50,134 nucleotides of DNA from Plantago elongata (lineage: Eukaryota > Streptophyta > Magnoliopsida > Lamiales > Plantaginaceae): the NCBI GenBank assembly GCA_036897095.1, contig JAYMSP010000475.1, positions 1 to 50,134 of the forward strand. The letters run 5' to 3'. Under the pieces are notes generated by a model. It made no database searches, was not told where the DNA came from, and saw only the letters and a list, made by a program, of their open reading frames with translations. Shown here piece after piece: positions 24,401 to 36,210 of this stretch; the first letter of the stretch is position 1; each line of letters opens with the position of its first letter. The position numbers and the translations under genes were made by a program.

Positions 24401-26139
24401 GAATTGAACAATAAATAGGTAAAAAAGAAATAACAACTATCAACTATTGCACCAATTTAATAAAAGTGTGATATCACTGTCACCGGCAACAAAACTTGAC
24501 GTGTTTACCAAGTTTCTTGAGCATTGTAATATGTCTAACATTCCAGATAGGCGGCTTATTCTCATCAATAAATAGAAAAGAGAGTTTTACAAGCTTAAGT
24601 GGCACCTGCAGCAGGATGGTTGTCTGATCCACTTAGGACACTGCCAGTACCAGCCACCTCATTCATTGGACAGTCATCACCTAAATCGTCCTTGTTTCCT
24701 TTATTTTGTGAAGCAGTTTCTTTTTTACCTAGTGAATCCAAGTCTACACACATGTTATTGCTCCCTCCCATCACTAGAGAGCATTTAGGTTTCTCTTTGA
24801 TACTTCTGCAGGAAATCAGCTCAAGTCCTTCAGGTTCTTCCACTCCAGCTGTGACTTCTGCACCAGTTACTCCTCTTTCGAGGCACGGACTGCCCATCTG
24901 GTACTGCTCATCTTTCTTTTTTCCATTCTTAGATTTTGTTTTTGGTAAATTAAAACTTGAAACGCCCCCTATAGGAGCACAGGCTGTATTTGAGATGGTC
25001 AAAGTGTCTTGCCTATGCTGTGAAACTTTCTCAAAAGGAGCTTCAGGAACTGAATTAATAACTTCAGAATCAGGCGAAGTTCCTACATCAGAACACCTGT
25101 GTTCGGATGAGGCTACAGAATCATCACCCACCACCTGGCTGCTACCTAGAACCTGATAACTTGAGACATTTAAGGAAGAATTTTTGGTAACACCCCTAAC
25201 ATCAAGATGCTGGCTCAATACAGAAGCATCAGTTGATATGGCCTTCTCCGATTTTTTTTCAAATGACAACACCTTATCCTCCCCAGGCAGTTCATCTCCC
25301 ACTTTAGTTTCCTTACAGTCAAACAATCCATGGGTGCTTTTTCTGTCTTTAACATTTCCAATGGTGCAGCTTCGATTTCCAAGTTTGATCTTAATCACAG
25401 GAAGAGCTGAAGCACGGCTTTTAGGCCGTGAATCTTTTTCATCCTGATCCCTGACAGAGTTCTTACTTTTCTGAACACATTTCTTTTTGGATGGTTTTTT
25501 TGGCTTGCTTGAACATGGTTGAGATCCATTGTTATCTGGTAAAATATCACCTGTAGTGCCCCAGGCCAAAGACCGAGGCCTATTCCCAATAAAACTTCTT
25601 CTTCTTCTAGATATTTGTAGCGAACCAAAATCTACAACTTCATCACTGCTGGCTATCTTCGTACAGATATCTGATGATTTTGGGGGGTTATTAGTCTGAT
25701 TCGATTTATCACTGCGCAAATTTCTCCTTTGAGAAGATGTGTACACAATTAACGGATTATCTAACTTCTGGGCTTCATCGATCCCACCTGAAATCTCAGC
25801 TTCACCATACCTTTCGCCAGATGGCTCTGAAATACTCACTGCTGAATTCAATTTGCTAGTACCTTTACCCATATCAGGAGTTTTTCCAAACAAGTCGGGG
25901 CCATAGGAATCAGACCCAAGCATGTCCTTTGCTACAAAATTGCTCTGCTGGCAGTGCTCATCAAAGTTGATATCAAGAGCTGCCAGAAGATCAGCACCAT
26001 CTAATGGTAGAGGAGAATCAGATAATTCCCCCTCGAGATACTCTAGGTCATCATCATTCAAGGATGGCTCTGGGCTGTCACCAGCATCTTCAATGACTGT
26101 TGTCCCAGAGAACATCCTTCCCTGCTCACTGAGATTCAT
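15476..26139 (-). CDS. ASHH2: Histone H3K36 methyltransferase, ASHH2/SDG8 (EFS) type
   Basis: Seventeen coding exons (26139-24606, 24390-24189, 23852-23707, 23601-23522, 22653-22522, 22414-22298, 21591-21499, 21003-20926, 20242-20186, 19950-19065, 18992-18937, 18718-18639, 18531-18449, 18347-18268, 18099-18020, 17471-17426, 16450-15476) keep frame throughout and give 1574 aa. Domains: acidic and basic disordered N-terminus (1-550), CW zinc finger (from W552, [14 protein letters not shown]), AWS (about 655-698, CHCKYPSEG...CPCGEFC), SET (699-830, [11 protein letters not shown] and GEEVTFDYN), post-SET ([15 protein letters not shown]). A conserved helical C-terminal region follows ([18 protein letters not shown] through [14 protein letters not shown]). 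The family deposits H3K36me2/3 on transcribed genes in the nucleus, and the CW finger binds H3K4me1. It is shorter than Arabidopsis SDG8, mainly in the N-terminus; an extra upstream coding exon cannot be excluded. Confidence 0.93.
16854..17187. mobile_element. MITE in the last intron of ASHH2
   Basis: The ends gtgtgtttgcaaatgctt (16854) and aagcatttgcaaacacacac (to 17187) are inverted repeats of about 18-20 bp around 334 bp of non-coding sequence. The interior also has a tgctttt/aaaagca symmetry. It sits between exons 16 and 17 of the minus-strand gene. The superfamily is uncertain; no clear target duplication could be set. Confidence 0.7.
23921..23940. repeat. (AC)n microsatellite in an ASHH2 intron
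   Basis: About ten AC units lie in the intron between the CW-finger exons. Confidence 0.9.
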
Positions 26140-27360
26140 AAGAAATTATGAGAAGACTCGACAGTGCAGCTCATGCAACCCATAAATGCACCATCCTCCC
26201 TGATAACCGATTAAAACACAGCTTAGGAAAAGGTGCTAAAACAGATGCCGAAAACGAAAGTGCAGGTAAAAGATAATACTACACAGCAAATTAGACCCGC
26301 TAAAGAGTCTGGAGTTGAAAAATACAAACACACTGTAAGAATTCAACAACAATCGTAGCTTTTGAAATTTACAGCATTATCTCACTATTTAATATAGGTA
26401 CATTTCTCGCCGGCACGAAAATAATCTTATAGTCATGTATGTTTGCATAATGTACCATGCCGACAAAATGAATGGGAAAAAGAAAAGAAAAGATAGGCAA
26501 TTAATTTATAGTTCCAGCACTTTACCATTAGCACAAAATATGACTGCACGTCTGCACGACATATCAACGACAAAGGGGAGTAAACGCCAATTAAATCTAG
26601 ACGGAAATGAAATGACACGTGTCTATTCCGTATCCAGCACTTTGATGTATCATAGAGTAGCAACGACAACACCAAACGATACCAAACAAATTAAGACACA
26701 GAAAAGCAGTGTGATCAATTAAAACTTCTATAAAAGCTCCTTTTAGCAAATTAAATGAGAAGCTCATAATCATTCGGTACAAGTGAAACAGTAATTTTAC
26801 CCTACTCGTGCAAATTAGCAAATTAAGAACTAGAAAAAGTATTGTAAAAAGCTAACATAAACATATCTGATTAAACTATATCACATACTCGCATTCAACA
26901 GATTAATAAATCACTGGACGAATTCAGGAGACTAAAACTCACATAACCAAACAATGCAGTAAGAGCAAATCCAACACAAAACAAACAAAAATCCCTTTCC
27001 TAAAATCGAAAGCGGCGAAAAACCCCAAATCAAAGCAAAATAAAAAATAAATAAACCCTAGCTGAAAAGCTAAAAACGCCAATGCCGGATCACCACCGCC
27101 AACAAAAAATCGAATTCAACCTAATTGGACGATAGATCGTACCTGTCGAAAATTCAACAAACGCGTCGAAAATCAACAATTAAATCGTTAATTGGACAGG
27201 AGAAAACTCAGCAACAGCAGCAGCATATGATGATATACGAAGTTTGTGTTGTGTGTGTGTATTCCACCGTTTAGTGTGTGCGTTTGTGAGAGAGAGATAT
27301 AGAGATAAATGGGTAGAGGAAAAAACGGTTTTATAGGGAAACAGTAGTGTAGAGGAAGAA
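26140..27360 (-). promoter_or_regulatory. ASHH2 5' leader with intron, and core promoter
   Basis: A minus-strand leader exon appears to end at a donor near 27142 (TCGACAG then gtacga). The acceptor would lie near 26205 (ttatcag), about 60 bp before the start at 26139. Short CT/GA-rich and GT-rich runs (27230-27300, gtgtgtgtgt and gagagagata) occur near the presumed transcription start. The leader intron of about 0.9 kb holds no gene. Confidence 0.45.
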
Positions 27361-29948
27361 GAGGAAGGAGAAAATCAAAAGAAAGTCTCCGACCAAAACC
27401 AGGAGCCTTTTATCTATCCGGTTTACCCAAAATATATAAGCATAAGTACAACGTTTCGAAGCTGTGGTACAATCTTGTTACTGGAGGGTGTTCTCGGAAT
27501 TTGACTTGGCCATGGTGTAGTTATGGTACAACTAGTACTATACTTCTTTTCATTCTTGTTTTATCTACCTTGCTAAATTTGCATTAATCTTCATGTTTTG
27601 TCTAATTGTGGAAGATATGAGTGGATTATTGTGTGGTATTTTTGGCAATTGTTAATAATTGGTTCGCGACACGTGGAAGTAAATTTATATGATACTTGCA
27701 GAGTTTATGATAGTTGTTAGTTCAGTTTAAATGAATAGTCAGAGGTACAATGTTATACGACTTTATGTTTCTATTCTCCGGTTTGTATAGATTGTATTCG
27801 TAACTCATTTTATGTTCACTGATTCGCATGAGTCATGTTGTTAATAATCCAGATAGAAGCATGTTGAATAAATAATTTAGCGCGAATGGATTGAGATGTT
27901 TAAAATGCATTGTTGCCGGGAGAAGTTGTAGTATGTACGAATAATTGTATTTATGTTAACAATGGCAGTTAATTATTGAATTGTAAAGGTTGAAAAGCAA
28001 ATAATATGCTTATGGCGGGAACTGCAATTGAAAAATGAGAAAAACGGACGACGTGGAAAGGCACAAGTATCTTGTGTGTATTGGGAGGATAACAAATGTT
28101 GGTCGATGAAAGTGTTTTAACATATATACTAATTTTGACATGATGAGTGACGACTAGCGAGAATAACTAAACGATAAGCCGATCATGACAGTTGGCAATT
28201 ATAATATATTCGATTTCATATTTCTTGTTGGAGTGTGATGTTGACGTTGTTCTTTCCCAAGATGAACTGGACGAACTTTCCTTTAATTACATAAACAATT
28301 GACAATCATATTATATGGCATACACACTATTTAGGTTACACGTGATGTGAAGAAAATCATATTCATCTAAACGATACATATATTTAATTGTTATTGTGTA
28401 AGTTACAATTACCAGAGCTACAAAATATTATTGATATCATTTATAGCCCCAAAATGAATAAGTGCGTTTAGATCACTTGTAAACGAGCCTAACATTTACT
28501 ATAAAAATTTAACCCTAACTATCAATTTACTTAAGTACCCTTAACTTATAACTTTAAATAAACTAGAGTGGTTTCGTGGTTTTTATTTTATTTTTTAACT
28601 TTCAAATTCACATATTGTAAAATAAAATTAGAAAGTATTAGAATATAAAAGAAGTATTAGTACTTATCATAATGGAATTATAAGATTCTTATATGAAATT
28701 CAAAGCAATGTATCAATATTAAAGTAAATTTATTGGGCTAACTTTACATAAATTTTAAAATAGATTAACAAACACTATTGATATAGTCATAAATATTAAA
28801 GTGTTTATAAAAAATATTAGCATCATCCGTTTACATAAAAAACCATATAAAATCTGCACCGATAAAACATTATTTATATTATTTAAAATATTATATTTGT
28901 GACAGCGAAGCGCAGCTCAGTTGGTAAGACGCTTCAAAAAAAATTTTTTTTTTTGTACATTAAAAAATATAAAACAATTTCTCAGGTTACTAGCCAATAC
29001 AAGTTCTCCTCAATGCGATATGCACCCAACTATAATCTCATTGTGGACTAATTGTGAGGTTTTTTAATAAAATGAATGCCAGTTTGCCATTGATGTCACT
29101 TGCATGTTTTCTCGATTTAGCCCCTACAATTTTTTTCACCTTCTTCTTTTACTTATTTGTTAGCAAGAAAAAAACGTATATGATGTACTTAAAGAAATCT
29201 AGAAAGGTAAGCAATTTTTAAAGTTCGTTGATGAGCTTTAGGAACGATTTGGACAAATGTAAAAGGTGATGCAATACATGCAAGTCCTCCTTATCCCGAC
29301 TGTCTTTTCTCGCCTTTGTGTAACTTTGTCTTTTCTCTCCTTTGTGAATCTGTTGGGCTGGATCTCAAACAAACCTAGTACACTACTGTTCAGTCAATCA
29401 ACAACCCATCAACACACTAGAGAAACTCCAAATTGGGTTGGACCTCAATCAATTTATCATTACATTCTCAGCTGCCTCGATTTGATGTTTTGAATTACAC
29501 TCCACAAGAGATGCTCTATCTGGAAATAAACTGGATATGTTTTGAATCAACCTGTACAAAAGATGCTCTATCCGGAATCAAAATGGAATTACTAAATCCT
29601 GTCACGAATCCACATGCTATTTCAAAGAATGGAAGGCTCGTAGAACTGAGCTAGAGATCTCAGCTGTATAGCAACACTTTTACCCGGTCATACTGAACTT
29701 TATACTTTATAGCATAGTGTTCAAATAATCTACACATTCAAAGAAAGTCCAGCCAATTGACGTACAGGCTTTATCATTAATACACCATCTGGCTGTGGCA
29801 TGCTGCTACTAAATAGCATACAATTCGTATATTTCAAGTACGTCTTACAAAGCTGGTGTTTATATCGCCATCCTAAAAAGTGGCCGCACATCAGACTATC
29901 ACCATCTAACATCTCTAGTATCTAACACAACACTACATGCCTGGAAAT
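27361..29948. other. Intergenic, AT-rich, between ASHH2 and PAP8
   Basis: No convincing gene was found. It holds a SINE head fragment at 28905-28945 and, at 29505-29570, a repeated agatgctctatc-ggaat segment of about 50 bp spacing. The last roughly 200 bp before 29948 are probably the PAP8 3' untranslated region. Confidence 0.5.
28905..28945 (+). repeat. SINE head fragment (tRNA-like)
   Basis: The motif gcgcagctcagttggtaaga is close to the A-box head of the SINE at 12229-12381. It stops abruptly at an A8-T10 run. There is no B box or cloverleaf, so it is not a tRNA gene. Confidence 0.55.
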
Positions 29949-32714
29949 TTAAAACCAATTTGAGATGCTGAAATCTCTTAATTTCCTTAGATGTCTCTCC
30001 ATATCTTGCCTAGTTTCGTCCCACTCTTCCTTCTCAATCACTGTAGTCGGATCATCCCTTTCCTCCTACAGAAGTAGATAAAGAACCAAATCAGCTATTG
30101 GTAAACACTAACCAGAGATGAGCATAGACCAAAAGTCATTGCTGTTCTAAAGAATTACCGAATGTATGATCTTAAAGGATTCCCCTTTATCTCGAACAAC
30201 TAGTAGATCATGCTTTCGGTCCCGATTTCTTCCTCCAGGAATTTTAACCTAGAGAAATAGAACCTCAGTATGAAAACGGTTGCATACATTAAACATTCCA
30301 TGACTAAAAAGAACAGTGAAACATTCAAAACAAGTTGGAAGTAAAATTTCATACCACAACTTTTGCCCTCGAGATTGATTTTGTCTTTGAGTCAATTACA
30401 TAGATTTCCTCGAAATCCAGAAAAAATTCTGGATCCCCCATCCTGCGATTCCGGTAGTGTTTTGTCAGGAAAACCTGAGAATGAAAGAAGGTTATTTAGA
30501 TATGTCAATAAGGAAAATGTTAAGTTCATATAATTTCAAATCCACAGCTCCGTGAGTAGGATAAGCGTATGAGGAAAAAAAGCGATGCTAATAGAAACAA
30601 CATTTAAAGAGCATTTTGAAGTTTCAACTTCCAATATTGAGAAATTCACGGTGAGCTTTATAGGCTAATCCACAACCTCCCTTAGTGAAATAAAGTATAT
30701 GAGATCCATTTTGGGAAAATTCAAGTTCATTTTTTACATGAGTTTGGAGATCTCTGACGTTTTACAGCATTTTAGTAATTGAATTGTTTCAGGAGTAACT
30801 ATTTATAAAAAGCAACAAAGTGTATGCTCACACCAAGTGTAAAACACAATCGTAGGAGATACTGGTTCAGGACAGAACCATAATATAACTGAGAATTATC
30901 AAACATACTCAATTTTCTACAAAGCTACTCGACAAGGAACCACATAAAGCTAAAAACAGTGTGAGCATTCAGACCTTCCGGACTTCTCTCTCAGATTTGT
31001 ACAAGGGATCTCTAGGTGCGTCAATGGGTGGCTCTGTTACGTTATAGCCTCCATAATCACTCTGTGCACATCGAATATACTGCCAAGCAAAAGGATGCAT
31101 GTGATCTTATTAAGTAATCCGTATAAAGCAGCATATATCATACATGCTACTGTAATTTATTCAAGAGATATGGATCGAAACTATGGACAATAAATGGATA
31201 CCTTTTGAGGCATTGGCGCCAGAACCTTTGGAATTGCATATATATCAGTGTCCGGAGGGGTTACATACATCTGCACATCGGAAACCGACAAACAACAATA
31301 CAGATTAGAAAATAACACTCATGTTCGGTGGTGTCTTATAGTTAAAAAAACACTTAACAGAAAGTGGCCCACACTATATCAGTAACACCACCTAGAGTAA
31401 TTGCATTAGTATGAAACAAAACTGAATATTTAAAACTAACGGCATCCAGTTTCCTACAAGTGATTCGTTCCTTTATTCAAAGAAAACTTTGCTTCTTCAA
31501 ATCACCAAGTAACAACAAACATAAGTATTTGCTTCTTCTAATCACCAAGTAACAACAAACATAAGTATAACACCACCTCAATTCCCACTGAATTGGAGTT
31601 ATTCCTGTTTCATCTGGAACTCCAATTAACAGACAGTTAACCATAGTCTATACTCTCTATCGCAATCCATGTTCTGGGAATACTTTCCCCAAACATGTTA
31701 CAAGAGCATCGTTTAAAATCATACCGTATTCAGTATACTTCAGCCTGTAAGCACATTTCTTCACAGAATACTATACAATATTGAAAGTATTAACCATTAT
31801 GACAAATACCTTACATCACCTGCATGATTGTATAGATGTATCCATAACAAATAATAAGTGCGTGTTTACCACAACCGAATCAAGTCAAGTTATCAGTCAG
31901 TTTCGCTTCATTCCGGTGAAAAGTTTACATCCAATAAATATGAATGGTGAAAATAAGATCACTGATACCAGTCAATTATCATCTCAGTTTACCAAAGATG
32001 CACAAGGCAAATCACTGGAAAATTCCTATATATGCTGGGTCTACTGCAATTACAGGGCCTAAGTGACGCACGATACGTCTACTCAATCAAAACCGAACAA
32101 ACTCCGTGCATATTTTGAAAAACACAGGTAAACATTTACGCATTTTATCCGCTAAATCAGCACCACACAGGAACCAAAACGCACAAACATCCGAGCTGAT
32201 AACACAGTAACAACGCAACCAAAATGCAAAAATCACAAACCCTAACCTCTCGAAAATCATAAACGTCGTTATCCGGATCAGGCGGCTTGCGAATGAAGAA
32301 ATCACAATCGAGGAGGCAAATCTTATGAAACTCCTCCTCATTTATCCGATAATCGACGACCTTCTCTGAGTCCCACCCCTGAGTAAACACGAACGACTTG
32401 CTGTTCACCATCTCAATTTCGTCTCCGGCAGCAGCAACGGCGATAGCGAGTCCGGTGTCGTAGTCGATGTCGAAGTCTCTCTTGTTGTCGACCTCCTCCA
32501 TCTCGTCCTCGTCCATGTCGTAGTCATCTGGCCCTCCGTCCGCGTCTCCGTCGTCAGCGCGAGTGCGGAGGTCGGGGCGGGAGGAGATGGTGGGCAGCCG
32601 GTGGTGGAGTGGGCGGAGGTGGTAGGTGGTTTTTGGGTGGAGGTGTGGAGTGGCTGTGTTGAGTGGTTTTGGGCGGAGGAGAGGTGGGAGCTGGAGGAAA
32701 CAGGAGGCGCTCAT
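29949..32714 (-). CDS. PAP8: PEP-associated protein PAP8 / pTAC6 (plastid transcription)
   Basis: Six coding exons (32714-32247, 31270-31202, 31079-30975, 30474-30355, 30248-30159, 30065-29949), each a whole number of codons, give 322 aa. The first roughly 50 residues look like a plastid transit peptide (Ser/Thr/Pro/His-rich, few acidic residues). An acidic block follows (DDGDADGGPDDYDMDEDEME), then the conserved core: GWDSEKVVDYRINEEEFHKI, LLDCDFFIRKPPDPDNDVYD, YIRCAQSDYGGYNVTEPPID, KHYRNRR. A basic patch GGRNRDRK could act as a nuclear signal, and the end is FSISNWF. In Arabidopsis pTAC6/PAP8 is an essential subunit around the plastid-encoded RNA polymerase, needed for chloroplast biogenesis. 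Every family block I recall is present, so the gene appears intact. Confidence 0.93.
31491..31569. repeat. 40-bp tandem duplication in PAP8 intron 1
   Basis: The unit gcttcttcaaatcaccaagt and its continuation occurs at 31491-31530 and again at 31531-31569 with a single change. It is non-coding. Confidence 0.9.
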
Positions 32715-32959
32715 GGGATGATGGGAGTCAGCGACAAGTTCAGCTGGTTGAGTGAGTTGAGGGAGTGTAGAGATTTAGTGGATAGATGGGGGGTTTAAGA
32801 CGTTAGGAGCGATTTGTACGAGTGTATTTTACACAGGATATCTACCATATGGTATAATATGATTTATTTATTTATATTTTAGTGTTGAATGTACATGTTT
32901 GTCATTTAAATATAATAAATACTGCAAACCTTCTCTTTTTTACTGATACATGTCACATT

Positions 32960-33937
32960 TTCATCCATTACTTTTTAAAAGAAAAATTATTTTGTCCACT
33001 TTAAAATATTTATAACTTAAAAAATAAATAAAATTCATCAACAATTTTATATTTTCGAGATTCTATAAATAAAGATCACTTTCAATTATGTTTAAATTAT
33101 TATTTTGATATGTATAAAAATCACTAACAACTTTATTTAAATTTTAAAAAATAGTAAAACAATTCTAAAATACAATGATACTAATTTTAACTTTTAAACA
33201 CTCTTATAAATATCTTGAATATATAAGAATAATCATTCATATTAAAAAATACTCGGTGTCCGAATTCGATGTTCGATACTCATGTTCAATGCCCAATATC
33301 TGTATTCGATGCTCGTTCTGCGTGTTCGATGTCCGTCACCCATCTCCAATGCACGGTACCCGTGTTTGATGTTCGATATCCGTAAGCAATGCCCGGTAAC
33401 CGTAACGATTGTCCGGTATGTGTCCGATATTCAAATTCGACGCTCGATACTCATGTTCGATGTCCGGTATCCGGCTCTAATGCCCGTCACCTATGTTTGA
33501 TGTTCGGTATCCGTAAGCAATACCCGACAACCGTACCCATTGTCCGGTATTCGCCCATAACCCGTATCCAATGCAAGGTACTCGTGTTTCATGTCCAATA
33601 ACCGTACCCTACCCGATATCTGTGTATGATGCCCAACCTGATTACCCTATATAATTATCATATCATGTTGCTAGTTTAATTATTGCCCTAATATAATAAA
33701 ATTGCACTTTTGAACTCGTTTTACAATTTATTAAGATTCAAATAAAGCCGTTAGTGATTTTTATAGATTTCGAAAAAATAACTCAAACATAGTCAAGAGC
33801 GGTTTTTATTTATATATTTCGAAAAAATATAGTTGTTGGTAATTTTTATTTATTTTTATCATTTTTTTATTTTAAGTTATAAACGTTTTAAATTGGGCAA
33901 AATCAAATTTAAACAGAAAGATGATGAGGTAAACAAA
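32960..33937. mobile_element. Foldback-type element: long inverted arms around a minisatellite
   Basis: The left arm (about 32960-33190) and right arm (about 33690-33937) are reverse complements with gaps. Paired blocks include ttgtccactttaaaa with ttgcccaatttaaaa; tttataactta; ctataaataaa with tatataaataaa; ctatgtttgag with ttatgtttaaa; tataaaaatcactaacaact with tataaaaatcactaacggct. Between the arms lies a G+C-richer array of about 21-bp degenerate units. Long inverted arms plus a repetitive core is the layout of foldback or long-TIR MULE elements. It has no gene. Borders are approximate and no target duplication is certain. Confidence 0.65.
33256..33640. repeat. Degenerate minisatellite of about 21 bp
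   Basis: Units follow the pattern cgtgttcgatgtccggtatc with many substitutions, such as catgttcgatgtccggtatc at 33452 and cgtgtttgatgttcgatatc at 33361. There are about 18 units. Two larger stretches (33361-33400 and 33494-33530) are near copies, showing a higher-order duplication of about 130 bp. The array is the core of the foldback-type element. Confidence 0.75.
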
Positions 33938-34167
33938 TGAACTAGTGAAATGAAGAAAAGAATATGTGTGTCTACTTAATTATTCTTACATGGTTAGCAT
34001 ACAAATATGAACTATTTGACAAAAATCGTACGAAGTTGTTGATGATTTTGTTGGCCAAAGAAAATTGAAAGAAATGAAGTGGATTAGTAAAAACCTTTTT
34101 ACATATAGGGGTGTTAAACGGGATCGGCTAATTACATTACTATGTCGCTTTATACTATCAATAGTAC

Positions 34168-34556
34168 ACCATATAACAAGAAAATTTTAATTTAGGTACA
34201 TTATACTGAGACACTGCCACTTTAGGTACATTAAAGTGATTTGGGTACACTACTGCAACTACTCGTCCAATTGAGTAACTCCGATCGATTTTCCGATCAA
34301 ATTGATGACATGACAACCGAATGTGCGATTTTTCCTCCAAATACAAAATTACGAGTCAAATACATGTCGAATACAAATTTGGAGGGAAAATCGCACGTCC
34401 GGCGGCCATGTCATCAATTCGATCGGAAAATCGATCAGAGTTCCTCAATTGGACGAGTGGTTGTAGTAGTGTACCCAAATTGGTCACTCTCACTTTAATG
34501 TACCTAAATCGACAGTGTCTCACTCAAGTGTACCTAAAATAAAATTTTCCCGACTT
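34168..34556. mobile_element. Near-palindromic MITE of about 390 bp
   Basis: Almost the whole segment is one inverted repeat: arm 34178-34343 pairs with 34377-34553 around a loop of about 35 bp. Shared words include ttaggtaca, gagacactg, ttgggtacactact, actcgtccaattgag, gatcgattttccgatc and attgatgacatg. Two short open frames run through it but are by-products of the palindrome. The structure would fold into a long hairpin if transcribed, a typical source of small RNAs. Confidence 0.85.
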
Positions 34557-34779
34557 ATATCATGTGTCATAATTAAATAATTAAAAATTGATTTATACAT
34601 AATTTTAATAGTTTAAATAATTTTACAAATACAAATTTCACATAATTACAAAACACACCCTTACTAATAAAGATTACGTTAAAAACATTAATATATCTTT
34701 CTTCTTCAAACCCCCTCCACCACCATCTTCATCATCAAAAACCGCCACCACCACGCCGGAGCTCCGGTGACTAGTGAAA

Positions 34780-35200
34780 TAATTACTTTTTCTTTTTAAA
34801 AAGCTTTAAGCTTCCATGGAGCTTCAAGGAAGGAGTTCGACCTCCATGGAAACTCAAGCTTTCATGGAGGAGACGCCTCCATGGAAGCGCCCACGGAGAT
34901 CTGGTGGAAGCTCGGCGCACCTCCATGGAAGAGCTTCCATGGAGCTCTTCCTTGGTGGACGGACCATATCTGGTCCAGATCTGACGAACTAGATCTGGTC
35001 TGCACCATGGAAATCGAGCTTCCATGGAAGCTGGACTCGTTTCCATGGAGGAGACGAGCTTACAGCTTCCATGTAAGCTATGGAAGCTCGAGTTCCATTT
35101 CATGGAGAAGACAAGATTGACAGCTTCATGGGAGCAGGTGAGATGCTTTGGTAGGCGACGTTTGGAGTATCTTGTCGGAGCTCCGGTCAACTTTTTTCAT
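34780..35200. repeat. Array of CCATGG-centred palindromes
   Basis: Between about 34813 and 35135 the 12-bp palindrome cttccatggaag and close variants occur about a dozen times, interleaved with gagct and agatctgg words. The segment is flanked by ccggagctccggtgac (about 34757) and cggagctccggtcaac (about 35176), themselves palindromic. Open frames on both strands are by-products of the repeat. No known family is recognised. Confidence 0.7.
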
Positions 35201-35477
35201 TTTGGTATTTTTTGAAATTCTGACTAATGTAAGGGTACAATATAGATTTATTTGGGTACATTTTTATATGTTTAAAATATTAAAGATGTGTAAATAATTT
35301 CTTCTTATGAAACATTTTAATATAATGCAACGTCGCACTACGTTATTATGCGACAATGTGATGACATGTCGCATTAATAAAAATGAATGGACGAGATTCA
35401 ATCTTGAGATGATCCAATGGCTAAGATCGTAGTACTAACAATAGTACAGTGTGACAATACTATTCTTAGCCATCCTC

Positions 35478-36022
35478 GTGTTAAACGAGTCGAGCGTGGA
35501 CCTTATCGAGCACCTGATTGTTTTATAGAAGTCGAGTTGATCTCGAGCACGATCTTTATCGAGTTTTGAAATTGCGTGATTGTTAAAAAGCTCGCGAGCT
35601 TCGAGCTGCTCACGAGCTTTTTATAGAGCGGGTAAATTAACTTAATAATTATTTAAAACAATATATGTAGCTTACGAATAATATTTAACACATTAATTTA
35701 CTTCAATAAATCTTTGTGTGTTTTGTTATCTAACCATATACCTTTATGTGTTACATTTATTTACTTCAATTCATTCAAACCACACCGCAAGATCAAACTC
35801 TAACCCTAATTTATACATGTAGATAAATAAATTTAAATATATATTATATTAAATAATGCTCACGAGCAACGATCATTTTGCCAGGGTGATCGATTCAAGC
35901 TCAACAGTGAGAGGAGCTTGCTCACGAGCAAGCTCATATTGATCGATCTCGATCTCGATCTGAGCATTGACCGAGCTTTTTAGTGAGCGGTTCGCGAGCA
36001 GCTTTATTTGCTAACACCCCTT
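35478..36022. mobile_element. Non-autonomous hAT-like element
   Basis: The left end cgtgttaaacgagtcgagcg and the right end, read inverted (aggggtgttagcaaat, then agctgctcgcgaac), have the gtgtta start and the gagc/cgagctcg-rich subterminal sequence of a common plant hAT-type MITE group. The interior at 35560-35870 is AT-rich and non-coding. Related starts (aggggtgttaa) occur at 10098, 10330 and 34108. The 8-bp target duplication is not clear. Confidence 0.5.
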
Positions 36023-36210
36023 TTACATTTTTAATGGTGACCGGTTCGAAATACGCCGCTTGGTACGAAAAACAGAAATTAAAACACAATACGTGGCCCA
36101 CCGGGCCTCCGCTCCAAACACACTTGATGGTGTGTTTCAAAATCACTTCTCCGACTAGTGATTTCGAAACAACCCGTTGAGTGTGTTTTGTGGTACACTT
36201 GAATTGTCTT

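Noticed and set aside
24599-25447. Plus-strand open frames within 24.6-25.4 kb
   Set aside because: Antisense shadows of the large first coding exon of the ASHH2-type gene.
28905-28945. Possible tRNA gene (A-box-like gctcagttggtaaga)
   Set aside because: No B box, anticodon arm or acceptor pairing; it matches the SINE head found at 12242.
33175-33601. Overlapping plus-strand open frames with MFDVRYP-type repeats
   Set aside because: They are translations of the 21-bp minisatellite without start context, splice sites or homology.
33256-33640. Regular repeats that could suggest a CRISPR-like array
   Set aside because: Units are contiguous and degenerate with no unique spacers, and the genome is a plant nuclear one; it is a minisatellite.
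34783-35190. Open frames of 135 aa and 79 aa on opposite strands
   Set aside because: They arise from the palindromic CCATGG repeats; no domain and no gene structure.
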